From contig NZ_BSUO01000001.1 in NCBI RefSeq assembly GCF_030161635.1, positions 911,199-975,198 of the forward strand: 64,000 nt of DNA, written 5' to 3'. The stretch is from Mobilicoccus caccae (GTDB taxonomy: Bacteria; Actinomycetota; Actinomycetes; Actinomycetales; Dermatophilaceae). Shown piece after piece: positions 21,348 through 29,207 of the stretch. The first letter of the stretch is position 1. Every line of letters starts with the position of its first letter. Made by a program: the position numbers and the translations under genes. A model generated the notes under the pieces. That model did no database searches and was not told the DNA's origin. It worked only from the letters and a program-made list of their open reading frames with translations.

Positions 21348-21638
21348 TCAGGAGGCTGACAGGCGCAGCCGCACGTCGGCGACTCCCGGATTGGTGGCGG
21401 TCGTCCCGTCGGGGAACACGACCGTCGGCACCACGCGGTTGCCGCCGTTGATCTTCTCGACCGCTGCCGAGGCGGCGGCAGCGTCGGGGGCGTTCTCGAC
21501 GTCGATCGTTTCGAACTCGATCCCCGCGTCGGTGAGGTCGGAGACGAGCAGTGAGCAGTAGGGACACCAGGAGGTCGTGTAGAGGGTCACCGTTCCGGCG
21601 CGAGGCGTGCGGGGGTGTGCGTGTGGGGAGGCGTTCAT
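21348..21638 (-). CDS. mrx1: Mycoredoxin (glutaredoxin-like)
   Basis: 96 residues with a thioredoxin fold: VTLYTTSWCPYCSLL holds the CPYC redox pair, then VVPTVVF (cis-Pro) and the C-terminal GVADVRLRL. By position beside uvrD2 and nudC it equals mycoredoxin-1 (Rv3198A), which reduces mycothiol-protein mixed disulfides in the cytosol. The M. tuberculosis protein has CGYC; here it is CPYC as in classical glutaredoxins. Start ATG 21638; a minus-strand TAGGAT lies 8 nt upstream. Divergent from uvrD2 over 63 bp. It fits the mycothiol-based stress genes found elsewhere in the window. Confidence 0.9.
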   Translation of the reverse strand: MNASPHAHPRTPRAGTVTLYTTSWCPYCSLLVSDLTDAGIEFETIDVENAPDAAAASAAVEKINGGNRVVPTVVFPDGTTATNPGVADVRLRLSAS

Positions 21639-21701
21639 CACCGACGATCCTAGGAGACTGCCGAAATCCTGCCGTCGGGCGGTCTGACAGGATCGGTGGC
21701 G

Positions 21702-23825
21702 ATGAGCACCACGCCCCCTCCCGCCGCCGTCGGTCCCGACGACATCCTGGCGGCTCTCGACCCCGATCAGCGTGAGGTCGCGAGCAGCCCCCTGGGTGCC
21801 ATGTGCGTCCTCGCCGGGGCGGGGTCGGGCAAGACGCGGGCCATCACCCACCGCATCGCCTACGGCGTCGCCTCCGGCGCCTACCAGCCGCAACGCGTGC
21901 TGGCCGTCACGTTCACCGCGCGAGCCGCCGCCGAGATGCGCACGCGTCTGCGGCACCTCGGCATCGCCGGGGTCCAGGCGCGCACCTTCCACTCCGCCGC
22001 GCTGCGCCAGCTCCACTACTTCTGGCCGCGGGCGGTCGGCGGCGCCGCGCCCGAGATCATGCCGCACAAGGCGGCCGTCGTCGCCGAGGCGGCTGCGCGG
22101 GTGCGGATCTCCACCGACCGGGCGATCGTGCGCGACCTCGCGGCCGAGATCGAATGGGCCAAGGTCAGCATGCTCACCGACGAGACCTACCCGGAGGTCG
22201 CGGCCCGGGTGGGGCGCGACGTGGCCGGGGTCGATCTGCAGACCATGGGCCGGTTGCTCGCCCAGTACGAGGCCACCAAGACCGGGCGAGGGGTCATCGA
22301 CTTCGAGGACGTCCTGCTCCTCATGGTCGCCATCCTGGGGGAGTCCGAGGAGATCGCCCGCGAGGTCCGCGGGCAGTACCGCCATTTCGTCGTCGACGAG
22401 TACCAGGACGTCAACGCGGTCCAGCAGCGCCTCCTCGACCTGTGGGTGGGGCAGCGACGCGACGTGTGCGTCGTCGGAGACCCGGCGCAGACGATCTACA
22501 GCTTCACGGGGGCCGGGCCGCAGTACCTGACGGGTTTCGCGCGCCGGTACCCCGATGCGCGCACGGTGCACCTCAACCGCAACTACCGCAGCTCTCCGCA
22601 GATCGTCGAGTTGGCCAACACGGTCCTGCGTGGGGCGGGTGGGCCCGCACGTCGCCTCGTGGCGCAGAGCGAGACCGGGCCGACCCCCACGTTGTCCGCG
22701 TTCCCCGACGACCCGGCGGAGGCGGTCGGTGTCGCCGCCGAGATCGCGCGGCTGATCGAGCGCGGCACCCCGGCCTCCGAGATCGCCGTCCTCTACCGCA
22801 CCAACGCGCAGTCCGAGGCGTTCGAGGACGCGCTCGCCGACGTCGGCATCCCCTACCTCGTCCGCGGCGGTGAGCGGTTCTTCTCCCGCGCCGAGGTCAA
22901 GCGGGCCATCCTGCTGCTGCGCGGAGCCGTGCGCAGCGACGACCCGGCGACGCCCCTGCCGGACGCCGTCGGCGACGTGCTCTCCACCCTCGGCTGGTCG
23001 CCGGACGCGCCCGTGGCCCGTGGGGCCGTGCGTGAGCAGTGGGAGTCCCTCGACGCGCTCGTCCGGCTGGCGGCCGACCTCGTGACGACCGCGCCGGGTG
23101 CCCGCATGCGCGAGTTGGTCGCCGACCTCGACGAACGCGCCGCCGCCCAGCACGCGCCGACCGTGCAGGGCGTCACGCTGGCGTCCCTCCACGCCGCCAA
23201 GGGCCTGGAGTGGGACGTCGTGTTTCTCGCCGGGGTGGCCGAGGGCCTCATGCCCATCGCGATGGCCGAGGGCGCCGAGGCCGTCGAGGAGGAGCGTCGC
23301 CTTCTCTACGTCGGCCTGACCCGTGCCCGTCGCGAGCTGCGCCTGTCGTGGGCGGCGGCACGGACGCCGGGTGGGCGCGCGGGGCGCCGGCCGTCCCGGT
23401 TCCTCGAGGGCGCGACCTCCGTGCTCGGCGACGGCGCCCGCGCCGCGCGGGGTGGTCTCGGCGCCTCCTCGGCACGTCGTGAACGCCGTGCCCGTACCGG
23501 AGCCAGGCGTGTCACCTGCGCCCGGTGCGGCGCCGATCTCGACACCGCCTCGGACCGCACCCGAGGACGCTGCGAGGGATGTCCGCCCTCCTACGACGAG
23601 GCCCTGTTCGACGCCCTGACCGCATGGCGTCAGGAGACGTCGGCGGCCGCCAAGGTGCCCGCGTACGTGGTGTTCACCGACGCCACCTTGGAGGCGATCG
23701 CCGAAAGACGTCCCGTCGATCGCGCCGAATTGGCGACGATCCGCGGTGTCGGCGCACGAAAACTCGACATGTATGCCGACGACGTTCTCGACGTCCTCGC
23801 AGATCAGAGGGCTGGCGAGGAGTAA
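21702..23825 (+). CDS. uvrD2: UvrD2 superfamily I DNA helicase
   Basis: 707 residues, uninterrupted. Motor motifs: GAGSGKTR, VTFTARAAAEMR, motif II VVDEYQD, VGDPAQTIYSFTG, LNRNYRS, LHAAKGLEWD and GLTRARREL. After the motor comes a tetracysteine CxxC-x14-CxxC module (CARCG ... CEGC) and an HRDC domain (DRAELATIRGVGARKLDMYADDVL). This arrangement is specific to actinobacterial UvrD2, an essential 3'-5' helicase in M. tuberculosis (Rv3198c). The ATG at 21702 follows a weak CAGGAT hexamer 8 nt upstream. Confidence 0.95.
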   Translation: MSTTPPPAAVGPDDILAALDPDQREVASSPLGAMCVLAGAGSGKTRAITHRIAYGVASGAYQPQRVLAVTFTARAAAEMRTRLRHLGIAGVQARTFHSAALRQLHYFWPRAVGGAAPEIMPHKAAVVAEAAARVRISTDRAIVRDLAAEIEWAKVSMLTDETYPEVAARVGRDVAGVDLQTMGRLLAQYEATKTGRGVIDFEDVLLLMVAILGESEEIAREVRGQYRHFVVDEYQDVNAVQQRLLDLWVGQRRDVCVVGDPAQTIYSFTGAGPQYLTGFARRYPDARTVHLNRNYRSSPQIVELANTVLRGAGGPARRLVAQSETGPTPTLSAFPDDPAEAVGVAAEIARLIERGTPASEIAVLYRTNAQSEAFEDALADVGIPYLVRGGERFFSRAEVKRAILLLRGAVRSDDPATPLPDAVGDVLSTLGWSPDAPVARGAVREQWESLDALVRLAADLVTTAPGARMRELVADLDERAAAQHAPTVQGVTLASLHAAKGLEWDVVFLAGVAEGLMPIAMAEGAEAVEEERRLLYVGLTRARRELRLSWAAARTPGGRAGRRPSRFLEGATSVLGDGARAARGGLGASSARRERRARTGARRVTCARCGADLDTASDRTRGRCEGCPPSYDEALFDALTAWRQETSAAAKVPAYVVFTDATLEAIAERRPVDRAELATIRGVGARKLDMYADDVLDVLADQRAGEE

Positions 23826-23863
23826 TTCTCGCCGACGGGGACAGGCGGATCGAGACTGCTTCG

Positions 23864-23902
23864 TTAAATGCGTTGCACGGTTGATTCGGCTGGCCCTACG
23901 CT
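23864..23902 (+). promoter_or_regulatory. whiB7 promoter with AT element
   Basis: -35 TTGCAC (23873-23878) and -10 TACGCT (23897-23902), spacer 18. An AT-only block TTAAAT (23864-23869) lies three bases upstream of the -35. WhiB7-dependent promoters are known to need an AT-rich patch at this position for the AT-hook, so autoregulation is likely. Confidence 0.7.
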
Positions 23903-23984
23903 GGTCATGTCGCTACGGCGGCACGCCTCGATCAGGGGCGGAATGGAACAGACCGACCTCGAGAGCAGAAAGGGGAGACACCTG

Positions 23985-24146
23985 ATGATGATCATCACCA
24001 CCGGAGGCGCCGTTCACGGCGTCCACACCGAGCGCACGCTCGCCGATACGTCCGCAACGCCGACGTTCGACGCCACCGCCACGTGCGGTACGCGCTACTC
24101 CGTCTCCCCGCGATTTCGCCTCTCGACGCTCGCTCTGAACAGCTGA
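23985..24146 (+). CDS. Upstream ORF in the whiB7 leader
   Basis: 53 codons, starting ATGATG at 23985 with AAAGGGGAG 7 nt upstream, a strong ribosome site. The peptide begins MMIITTGG, is rich in Thr, Ala and Ser, and ends LALNS just 101 nt before whiB7. Translated uORFs in whiB7 leaders are known in Streptomyces and mycobacteria, where ribosome stalling by antibiotics allows read-through into whiB7. Sequence conservation of such peptides is low, so position and ribosome site are the evidence. Confidence 0.6.
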   Translation: MMIITTGGAVHGVHTERTLADTSATPTFDATATCGTRYSVSPRFRLSTLALNS

Positions 24147-24205
24147 CGCGTCAGCGGTACCCATCCGTCCAGTTCCAACGCATCCTCACCTTTCGTCGAG
24201 GATCG

Positions 24206-24228
24206 TCCGGGGTCAATGGCACCCCGGA
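24206..24228 (+). promoter_or_regulatory. Leader hairpin before whiB7
   Basis: Perfect 8-bp stem TCCGGGGT / ACCCCGGA with a 7-nt loop, starting 60 nt after the uORF stop and ending 19 nt before the whiB7 ATG. It is followed only by a short TTTCT, so it may end transcription weakly or hide the whiB7 ribosome site. Confidence 0.5.
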
Positions 24229-24247
24229 GACCATCGAGGTTTCTCCC

Positions 24248-24520
24248 ATGCATCCCGTGCGCCGAGTCCATCGCGACGTCCATCCCGTCCTGCCGTGCCG
24301 TAGGCACGACGCCGAGCTCTGGTTCGCCGACACCCCGAACGACGTCGAGCGCGCCAAGGAACTCTGCCTGGACTGCCCGCTGCTCCAGACCTGCCTGCAG
24401 ACCGCACTCGAGCGTGCGGAGCCCTGCGGTGTCTGGGGTGGGCAGCTGCTGGTCGGGGGCAAGATCGTCGCCCGCAAACGACCCCGTGGGCGTCCCCGCA
24501 AGACCGAGGTCGCGGCCTGA
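24248..24520 (+). CDS. whiB7: WhiB7 iron-sulfur transcription factor
   Basis: 90 residues. The four cluster cysteines are present (LPCRRH; LCLDCPLLQTC), then the GVWGG turn, and a C-terminal AT-hook RPRGRPRK. The AT-hook separates WhiB7 from other Wbl proteins. It binds sigma-A at AT-rich promoters and induces intrinsic antibiotic resistance and redox genes. Synteny uvrD2-whiB7-ABC1 kinase is as in M. tuberculosis. The ATG at 24248 has no strong ribosome site, in line with translation controlled by the leader. Confidence 0.95.
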   Translation: MHPVRRVHRDVHPVLPCRRHDAELWFADTPNDVERAKELCLDCPLLQTCLQTALERAEPCGVWGGQLLVGGKIVARKRPRGRPRKTEVAA

Positions 24521-24557
24521 CCTACCCGTCAGGCCATCGCCCTCCTTGCTCCACCCA

Positions 24558-24589
24558 CTCCTGTTCCGCGCGGCTCCTGTTCCGCGCGG
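24558..24589. repeat. 16-bp tandem duplication downstream of whiB7
   Basis: CTCCTGTTCCGCGCGG occurs twice head to tail (24558-24573, 24574-24589), immediately before a long palindrome. Probably recent slippage. Confidence 0.75.
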
Positions 24590-24598
24590 CCGTGGCCG

Positions 24599-24630
24599 TC
24601 CTGTCGTACCGGTGAACCGGTACGACAGGA
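24599..24630. terminator. Near-perfect palindrome after whiB7
   Basis: 15-bp arms (24599-24613, 24616-24630) with only GA between them. As RNA it would form a very stable hairpin about 80 nt after the whiB7 stop, most simply the whiB7 terminator. A protein-binding palindrome ahead of the small ORF at 24741 is the alternative. Confidence 0.65.
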
Positions 24631-24740
24631 GGCCAGCCGCCGCTCACCAGACCGCTACACCCACCCGTCCTCCGCGTTGCGTTGCGCTTGCGCTTGCCCT
24701 GCGGAGGGCCCTTCGGCAGACCCCGAAAGGAGTGAACACC

Positions 24741-24884
24741 GTGCAGTCATGGCTGAAGTCCTTCCTCGTTCCCACCGACCGTGCGCGCCGAGTCGACGGA
24801 CGCACCTGTGAACAGGATTTCCACCTGTCGACCTGGCACCCCGACCGCACCGCGCTCGGTTCCCAGGGACACCCCATCCGCTGA
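24741..24884 (+). CDS. Small hypothetical protein
   Basis: 47 residues from a GTG with AAAGGAG 8 nt upstream (24726-24732). It begins VQSWLKSFLVPTDRARRVDG and ends SQGHPIR, with one Cys and several Trp/His. I recognise no family. Support comes from the clean ribosome site, the flanking terminator-like hairpins on both sides, and lack of any other gene in the gap. It may be a short protein typical of this lineage. Confidence 0.45.
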   Translation: MQSWLKSFLVPTDRARRVDGRTCEQDFHLSTWHPDRTALGSQGHPIR

Positions 24885-24906
24885 GCGCCGTCCGGCCTCA
24901 CCTCAC

Positions 24907-24942
24907 CCGAGAGCGGCACGACGATCGTCGTGCCGCTCTCGG
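24907..24942. terminator. Bidirectional terminator, 18-bp perfect palindrome
   Basis: Self-complementary over 36 bases with centre ACGATCGT. It lies between the small ORF and the convergent ABC1 kinase gene and would stop transcription from both. Confidence 0.75.
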
Positions 24943-24966
24943 CATGTCCGGGTGTTGCGGTGCGCC

Positions 24967-26286
24967 TCAGACCGGGGAGAACTCGGCACCCGGCAGGCCC
25001 TCGGCGAGGATGCGCCGGGCCGGGACGACCCCGTTGATCTGGCACAGGACGCCGATGCCGCCGGCCCAGACCCGCTGGATGAGCATGTATTCGGTCGGCA
25101 GGTTGAGCCGCAACGAGGTGCGGAAGTCGACCGAGCGGGGATTGCGCAGCCTCTCGGCGTGGCTGCGCAGCCAGTCGCGGGAGAACCGGTACTCCGGCTC
25201 GCGGACGGGGTCGATGAACGGGTCGATGAGGTCGAGGAGCTCTTCGGCGTCGACCTCCATGTGCGGACGGATGAACCCCTCCTCCCGCAGCCCGTCGAGC
25301 ACGGTCTGCGCGTCGTCCTCCAGAGCCCGCGTGAGCAATCGCCCGATGGCCGTGGGCAACCCACCGGGCAGCCGGTCGGTGGAGCCGAAGTCCATCACCC
25401 CGAGGCGTCCGTCGGGCAGGATGCGGAAGTTGCCCGGATGCGGGTCGGCGTGCAGCAGGCGCGCGCGTTCCGGGCCGGCCAGATGGAACTCCAGGTACCG
25501 GGTGGCCGCGTGATCGCGCTGCTCGGTCGTGCCGCCGGAGATGATGCGCGACAGCGGCGTTCCCTCGAGCCATTGGCTGACGATGATCGTGGGGCCGTGG
25601 TGGACGACGGCCGGGACGACGATGTGCGGATCGCCCGCGAACGCCTTGGCGAAGACCTTCTGGCCCGCGGCCTCGCGTTCGTAGTCGAGTTCCTCCTCGA
25701 CGCGGGCGACGAACTCCTCGAGCAACGGCTGGAGGTCGAGGCCCGGCAGCCAGCCCGCAGACATGCGGGTCACCCGCGCGAGTCGTCGGAAGTCGCCGAC
25801 GAGAGCAGGGCCGGCGCCCGGGTACTGCACCTTGACCGCCACGTCGCGTCCGTCCTTCCACACGGCGCGGTGCACCTGACCGATGGAGGCCGACGCGGCC
25901 GGTTCGTCGTCGAAGTGGCGGAACTTCGAGGGCCACCGCGGACCGAGGTTCTCCGCGAGGACGCGGTGGACGGTGGCGGTCGGCATCGAGGGGGCCGAGT
26001 CCTGCAGCTTGGTGAGGGCGACCCGGTAGGGGGCCGCGAGATCCTCGGGCATCGCCGCCTCGAAGATCGACAGCGCCTGCCCCACCTTCATGGCTCCGCC
26101 CTTGAGTTCGCCCAGGACACTGAACAACTGCTCGGCGGTGCGGTTCTGCAACTGGAGAGCGATGTCCTCGGCCGGGACGCCCGTCAGGCGCCGGCCGGCC
26201 CCGAGCGCGGCGCGCCCGGCCACCCCCAACGGGAGGGAGGCCAGCTTGGCCGTACGCGTGATGGCACGGCGGGGCGGTTCGCTCAC
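24967..26286 (-). CDS. ABC1/UbiB-family atypical kinase
   Basis: 439 residues. UbiB/ADCK signatures: KGGAMKVGQALS (the KxGQ motif), AASASIGQVH, VAVKVQYPG (ATP lysine), LHADPHPGN (catalytic loop) and VMDFGST. Members bind ATP and act in quinone or lipid metabolism; actinobacterial copies beside whiB7 (Rv3197) have been linked to intrinsic macrolide tolerance as part of the WhiB7 regulon. The GTG start at 26286 has no strong ribosome site. The next gene upstream on the same strand ends 91 bp away. Confidence 0.9.
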   Translation of the reverse strand: MSEPPRRAITRTAKLASLPLGVAGRAALGAGRRLTGVPAEDIALQLQNRTAEQLFSVLGELKGGAMKVGQALSIFEAAMPEDLAAPYRVALTKLQDSAPSMPTATVHRVLAENLGPRWPSKFRHFDDEPAASASIGQVHRAVWKDGRDVAVKVQYPGAGPALVGDFRRLARVTRMSAGWLPGLDLQPLLEEFVARVEEELDYEREAAGQKVFAKAFAGDPHIVVPAVVHHGPTIIVSQWLEGTPLSRIISGGTTEQRDHAATRYLEFHLAGPERARLLHADPHPGNFRILPDGRLGVMDFGSTDRLPGGLPTAIGRLLTRALEDDAQTVLDGLREEGFIRPHMEVDAEELLDLIDPFIDPVREPEYRFSRDWLRSHAERLRNPRSVDFRTSLRLNLPTEYMLIQRVWAGGIGVLCQINGVVPARRILAEGLPGAEFSPV

Positions 26287-26377
26287 CTGCTCATTGTCTC
26301 CTGGGCCCCGTCGGGGTGCGCAACCGCGGGTGCCCCGCCGGGGGCCCGGGCTCGTGACCGCTCTTCGGCCCGGCCGC

Positions 26378-27220
26378 TCATCGAGGGTGACGGTGACACC
26401 GGGGATGGCGCGACCAGGTGCGTCGCACGACCCGCGGCGGGTGCATCGACATCTCGACGGAGACGTCCGGCTCGAGCAGATCCCGGCTCTCCGGCGTCGT
26501 CGCGTCGAGGTGGGCCAGGATGCGCGAACAGGCCAGCGCGGCGGCCATGGTCGTCAGCGCGGAGGCCGACGCCGGCTCGTGCAGTCGTCCCATCTGGGCG
26601 AGCAGATGGGCCCAGGCCGGGTCGTGGTCGGCGCGCGTGAGGTCCAGGCACAGCAGGCAGGGGCCGGTGGAGTCGACGAACGGACCGACGACGACCGAGC
26701 GCGGCCGCAGCAGGACCGGCAGGCAGACAAGATCGTCGACCGGCCGCCCACCGACCGGGGAGAGGGCGCCGGCGGCCACACGCACCAGCAGGTCGACCTG
26801 GTCACCGGCCGACGGCGTGTGGCCGGAGCGGTGGGCGAGATCGAGGTCGTCGAACGCCGAGCGCCCCTGCAGGACCTGCGCGCCCGACTGCCGCAGCAGG
26901 TCGGCCAGCTCGCGGCTCGTCGCGCCGTCCCCGTCGACGAGGATCGAGGGGTGCGGCCGGCGTGCGGACGATCGGGCGTCGACGAGGAGTCCGCGATCGA
27001 GCAGGTCCAGGACGAGCCGGCCGAACCGGTCGGACCCGGCCTGGGGAGCGAGCACGTCCTCCAGGGGGAGCGAACCGTCGAGCAGCTCCAGTGAACGGAT
27101 CTCGGCCTCCGACAGCCCCGAGAGGACGACCGTGCCGTCGGGGTCGAGCCCCAGTTGGACTTCGGCGGGGCCGCGCCTCAGCAGCGGGACGGACGGACCG
27201 AGAGCAGGGAACACGGGCAC
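26378..27220 (-). CDS. Cyclodehydratase-like (ThiF/Ocin-type) protein, orphan
   Basis: 280 residues, GTG start at 27220. N-terminal half is a winged-helix/PqqD-like region; the centre has ILVDGDGATSRELADLL, a Rossmann-like segment, and VVVGPFVDSTGPCLLCLDL, whose CLLC resembles the zinc-binding Cys pair of TOMM cyclodehydratase partner proteins. The C-terminus ends RHPRCHRHPR, similar to the HPxC tail of that family. These proteins normally bind a leader peptide for a YcaO enzyme, but no YcaO or precursor gene is seen nearby. Mycobacteria have a comparable gene (Rv3196) at this locus, so it is probably a housekeeping relative of unknown function. Confidence 0.7.
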   Translation of the reverse strand: MPVFPALGPSVPLLRRGPAEVQLGLDPDGTVVLSGLSEAEIRSLELLDGSLPLEDVLAPQAGSDRFGRLVLDLLDRGLLVDARSSARRPHPSILVDGDGATSRELADLLRQSGAQVLQGRSAFDDLDLAHRSGHTPSAGDQVDLLVRVAAGALSPVGGRPVDDLVCLPVLLRPRSVVVGPFVDSTGPCLLCLDLTRADHDPAWAHLLAQMGRLHEPASASALTTMAAALACSRILAHLDATTPESRDLLEPDVSVEMSMHPPRVVRRTWSRHPRCHRHPR

Positions 27221-27251
27221 TCCAGACCAGATCGGTGCGACGGGGACGGAC

Positions 27252-27309
27252 GACGCCGGTGGGTCGACGGGGCCTCAGTGTGTGCTCCCGTCGCCGACCC
27301 ACCGGCGTC
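27252..27309 (-). terminator. Long hairpin downstream of zinc-ribbon gene
   Basis: 15-bp perfect arms (27252-27266, 27295-27309) with a further ACGGG/CCCGT pair inside. It separates the zinc-ribbon gene from the cyclodehydratase-like gene on the minus strand. Confidence 0.6.
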
Positions 27310-27345
27310 CTCGTCCACAGGCGTCATCGGCCCGCGGGCATGCGA

Positions 27346-27379
27346 ACGGGGTGGCCGCGCCGAGCGCGTGCCACCCCGT
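27346..27379 (-). terminator. Hairpin just past the zinc-ribbon stop
   Basis: 10-bp arms ACGGGGTGGC / GCCACCCCGT with a 14-nt GC-rich loop, 14 nt after the stop codon. Confidence 0.6.
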
Positions 27380-27392
27380 GTCCTTCGCGTCC

Positions 27393-27557
27393 TCAGGCCT
27401 TGCCGAGGATGCGGTTGAGCTTGGTGCTGCACTCGGGGCAGGTTCCCTTGGCCATCCGACGTCCGTTGGTCTCGACGACGTTGCCTTCGGTCTCGCGCTT
27501 CGCCTTGCACTTCACGCAGTAGAACTCGCCCTTGTAGGTCTCGCCGGTCTCGGTCAT
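27393..27557 (-). CDS. Small zinc-ribbon protein (DUF5679-like)
   Basis: 54 residues starting MTETGETYKGEFYCVKCK. Two CxxC pairs (CVKC at 14-17, CPEC about residue 40) form a zinc ribbon. AAGGAG lies 10 nt before the ATG. This very short family is widespread in actinobacteria and has no known function. Two hairpins follow the stop, so it is a single-gene transcript. Confidence 0.85.
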   Translation of the reverse strand: MTETGETYKGEFYCVKCKAKRETEGNVVETNGRRMAKGTCPECSTKLNRILGKA

Positions 27558-27765
27558 GTGCGTAGGTCTCCTTGTCGCTGTGGGCCGCCCGTGCGACGGC
27601 CCCGATCAAGAGCCCACCCTAGGGGCAGGCCGTGCCCGGTGCCCGTATTGGCCTGGCGACGCGCGGTGTCGTCGCGCCGGATTCGGGCCCGACACGCCGT
27701 CGCTCTCACGGGTCGTCCACACCGGGGAACCGCCTCTGCGGACCACCATTGTCGGAGGGAGGGGA

Positions 27766-27771
27766 TAGCGT
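27766..27771 (+). promoter_or_regulatory. -10 element for leaderless DUF45 gene
   Basis: TAGCGT ends 7 nt before the ATG at 27779; no ribosome site lies in the gap. Confidence 0.4.
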
Positions 27772-27778
27772 TTCGGCC

Positions 27779-28348
27779 ATGTCCAGCAGGCCCCCGTCCC
27801 GCGCTCGCCGCGACCCCCGCCCCGATGCGTACGACATCGACGGCGAAGTGGTCGCGGTCCGTCGCAGCGCGCGCCGCCGGCGCACCGTCAGTGCCCGCCG
27901 TGAGGCGGGCCGTCTCGTCGTCATGGTGCCGGCGACCCTGTCGGCGGCCGAGGAACACCGGTTCGTGGAGCAACTCAGCCGCAAGATGCGCGACCGGGAA
28001 CACCGTGGTCACGCCGGGGACTCCGCCCTGGAGACCCGGGCGGCGGAGCTCTCCGAGCTCTATCTCGGTGGCCGCGCGGTACCGACGTCGGTGCGGTGGA
28101 GCACGCGTCAACGGCGGCGGTGGGGCTCCTGCACGCCCGCCACGGGCGAGATCCGCATCTCCGAACACGCACGTGGACTGCCCGACGACGTCTTTGACTA
28201 CCTCCTGCTGCACGAGCTGGCCCATCTGCTCGTGGAGGGGCACGGTCCGCGGTTCTGGGCCGAGCTGGCCGGGTACCCCGACCTGGAGCGGGCGCGCGGA
28301 TTCCTCGACGGGGTCGCCTACGCGCAGGACCAGGGTCTCACCAGGTGA
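27779..28348 (+). CDS. M48-type (DUF45/YgjP-like) metallopeptidase
   Basis: 189 residues. C-terminal zinc motif HELAHLLVEGHGPRFW contains HExxH with the downstream His-x-x-x-x-Phe-Trp typical of the YgjP/SprT-like group; RRWGSCTPATGEIRIS precedes it, another hallmark. The N-terminus is Arg-rich. Predicted cytosolic metallopeptidase of unknown target. Its end overlaps the convergent YwiC-like gene by 11 bp. Confidence 0.85.
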   Translation: MSSRPPSRARRDPRPDAYDIDGEVVAVRRSARRRRTVSARREAGRLVVMVPATLSAAEEHRFVEQLSRKMRDREHRGHAGDSALETRAAELSELYLGGRAVPTSVRWSTRQRRRWGSCTPATGEIRISEHARGLPDDVFDYLLLHELAHLLVEGHGPRFWAELAGYPDLERARGFLDGVAYAQDQGLTR

Positions 28349-29207
28349 GAAGAAGGATGAGCGTCAGCACCGTCGACAGGGCGATCTCACCCAGCCCGAC
28401 CTTCATCGGGCGGATCGCGCGGCCGGCCAGAACAGCGGCGCGGGCCGTCGTGACCGCGAAGAAGGCCACGAGCAGCCCCTGCGTCAGCGCCGGTGGCCGC
28501 AATGATTCCGGCAGGAGCCAGGGGAGGATCAGCCACAGTGCCGTCGCGGCGGCGTGGTAGGCGATCGAGGCGTGTTTGTAGCCGCGAGAACGGCGCTCGC
28601 GGATGAGGGTCTTGACGTACAGGCTCGTGCCCACGAAGTAGAGCGCCACCGCGAGCGTCATGCCGAGCAGCGGGGGATCGGTCAGCGCCGTGGTGACCGA
28701 CCCCAGTCGTCCGGCGCTCGCGGCCACCAGCGTCATCAGGGAGGCGGCGAGGATCGTGACGATGTCGTTGCCCAGCGCGCGGTCGTCGCGGCGCCAGGAG
28801 TACCAGAGGCTGATGCCTCCGAGCGGGGCGAACACGGGAGCCCACACGAGCAGTGAGGGCTGCAGCGCCAGGAGCACCAGGCCGGCGGCCAGGCAGATCC
28901 CGCCGTAGGTGAGCATCGGCCGCAGGTAGACCGGCTTGCGGCGCGATCGCAGCCACAGGCCGGTGGCCGCAAAGCACAGGTACCCCACGATCCAGCAGAT
29001 CAGCAGCGGCAGGTGCGTCGGCGCGAGGCCGGCGTGGACCGCCCCGACGAGGAACGGGACGACGAGCATGGCCCAGGCACCGTGTTGCTTCGGCACCCAG
29101 GCCGCGCGGGCGCTGCCCCGCTTCCCGCCCCGCCGCGCACCCGTCGGCGGGCGCGCGGCCGCAGCCGCGCGCCGCGCCCCGGTGGGGGCTTCGTCAGCGG
29201 CCTTCAT
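28338..29207 (-). CDS. YwiC-like integral membrane protein
   Basis: 289 residues. After a basic Ala/Arg-rich N-terminus comes WVPKQHGAWAMLVVPF, the conserved opening of the YwiC family, then eight or so hydrophobic segments. Function unknown; the KQHGAWAM motif and membrane layout recall prenyltransferase-like UbiA proteins but the Asp-rich motifs are absent. The ATG at 29207 overlaps the end of the upstream zincin-like gene by 14 bp, so the two are co-transcribed. Confidence 0.85.
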   Translation of the reverse strand: MKAADEAPTGARRAAAAARPPTGARRGGKRGSARAAWVPKQHGAWAMLVVPFLVGAVHAGLAPTHLPLLICWIVGYLCFAATGLWLRSRRKPVYLRPMLTYGGICLAAGLVLLALQPSLLVWAPVFAPLGGISLWYSWRRDDRALGNDIVTILAASLMTLVAASAGRLGSVTTALTDPPLLGMTLAVALYFVGTSLYVKTLIRERRSRGYKHASIAYHAAATALWLILPWLLPESLRPPALTQGLLVAFFAVTTARAAVLAGRAIRPMKVGLGEIALSTVLTLILLLTW

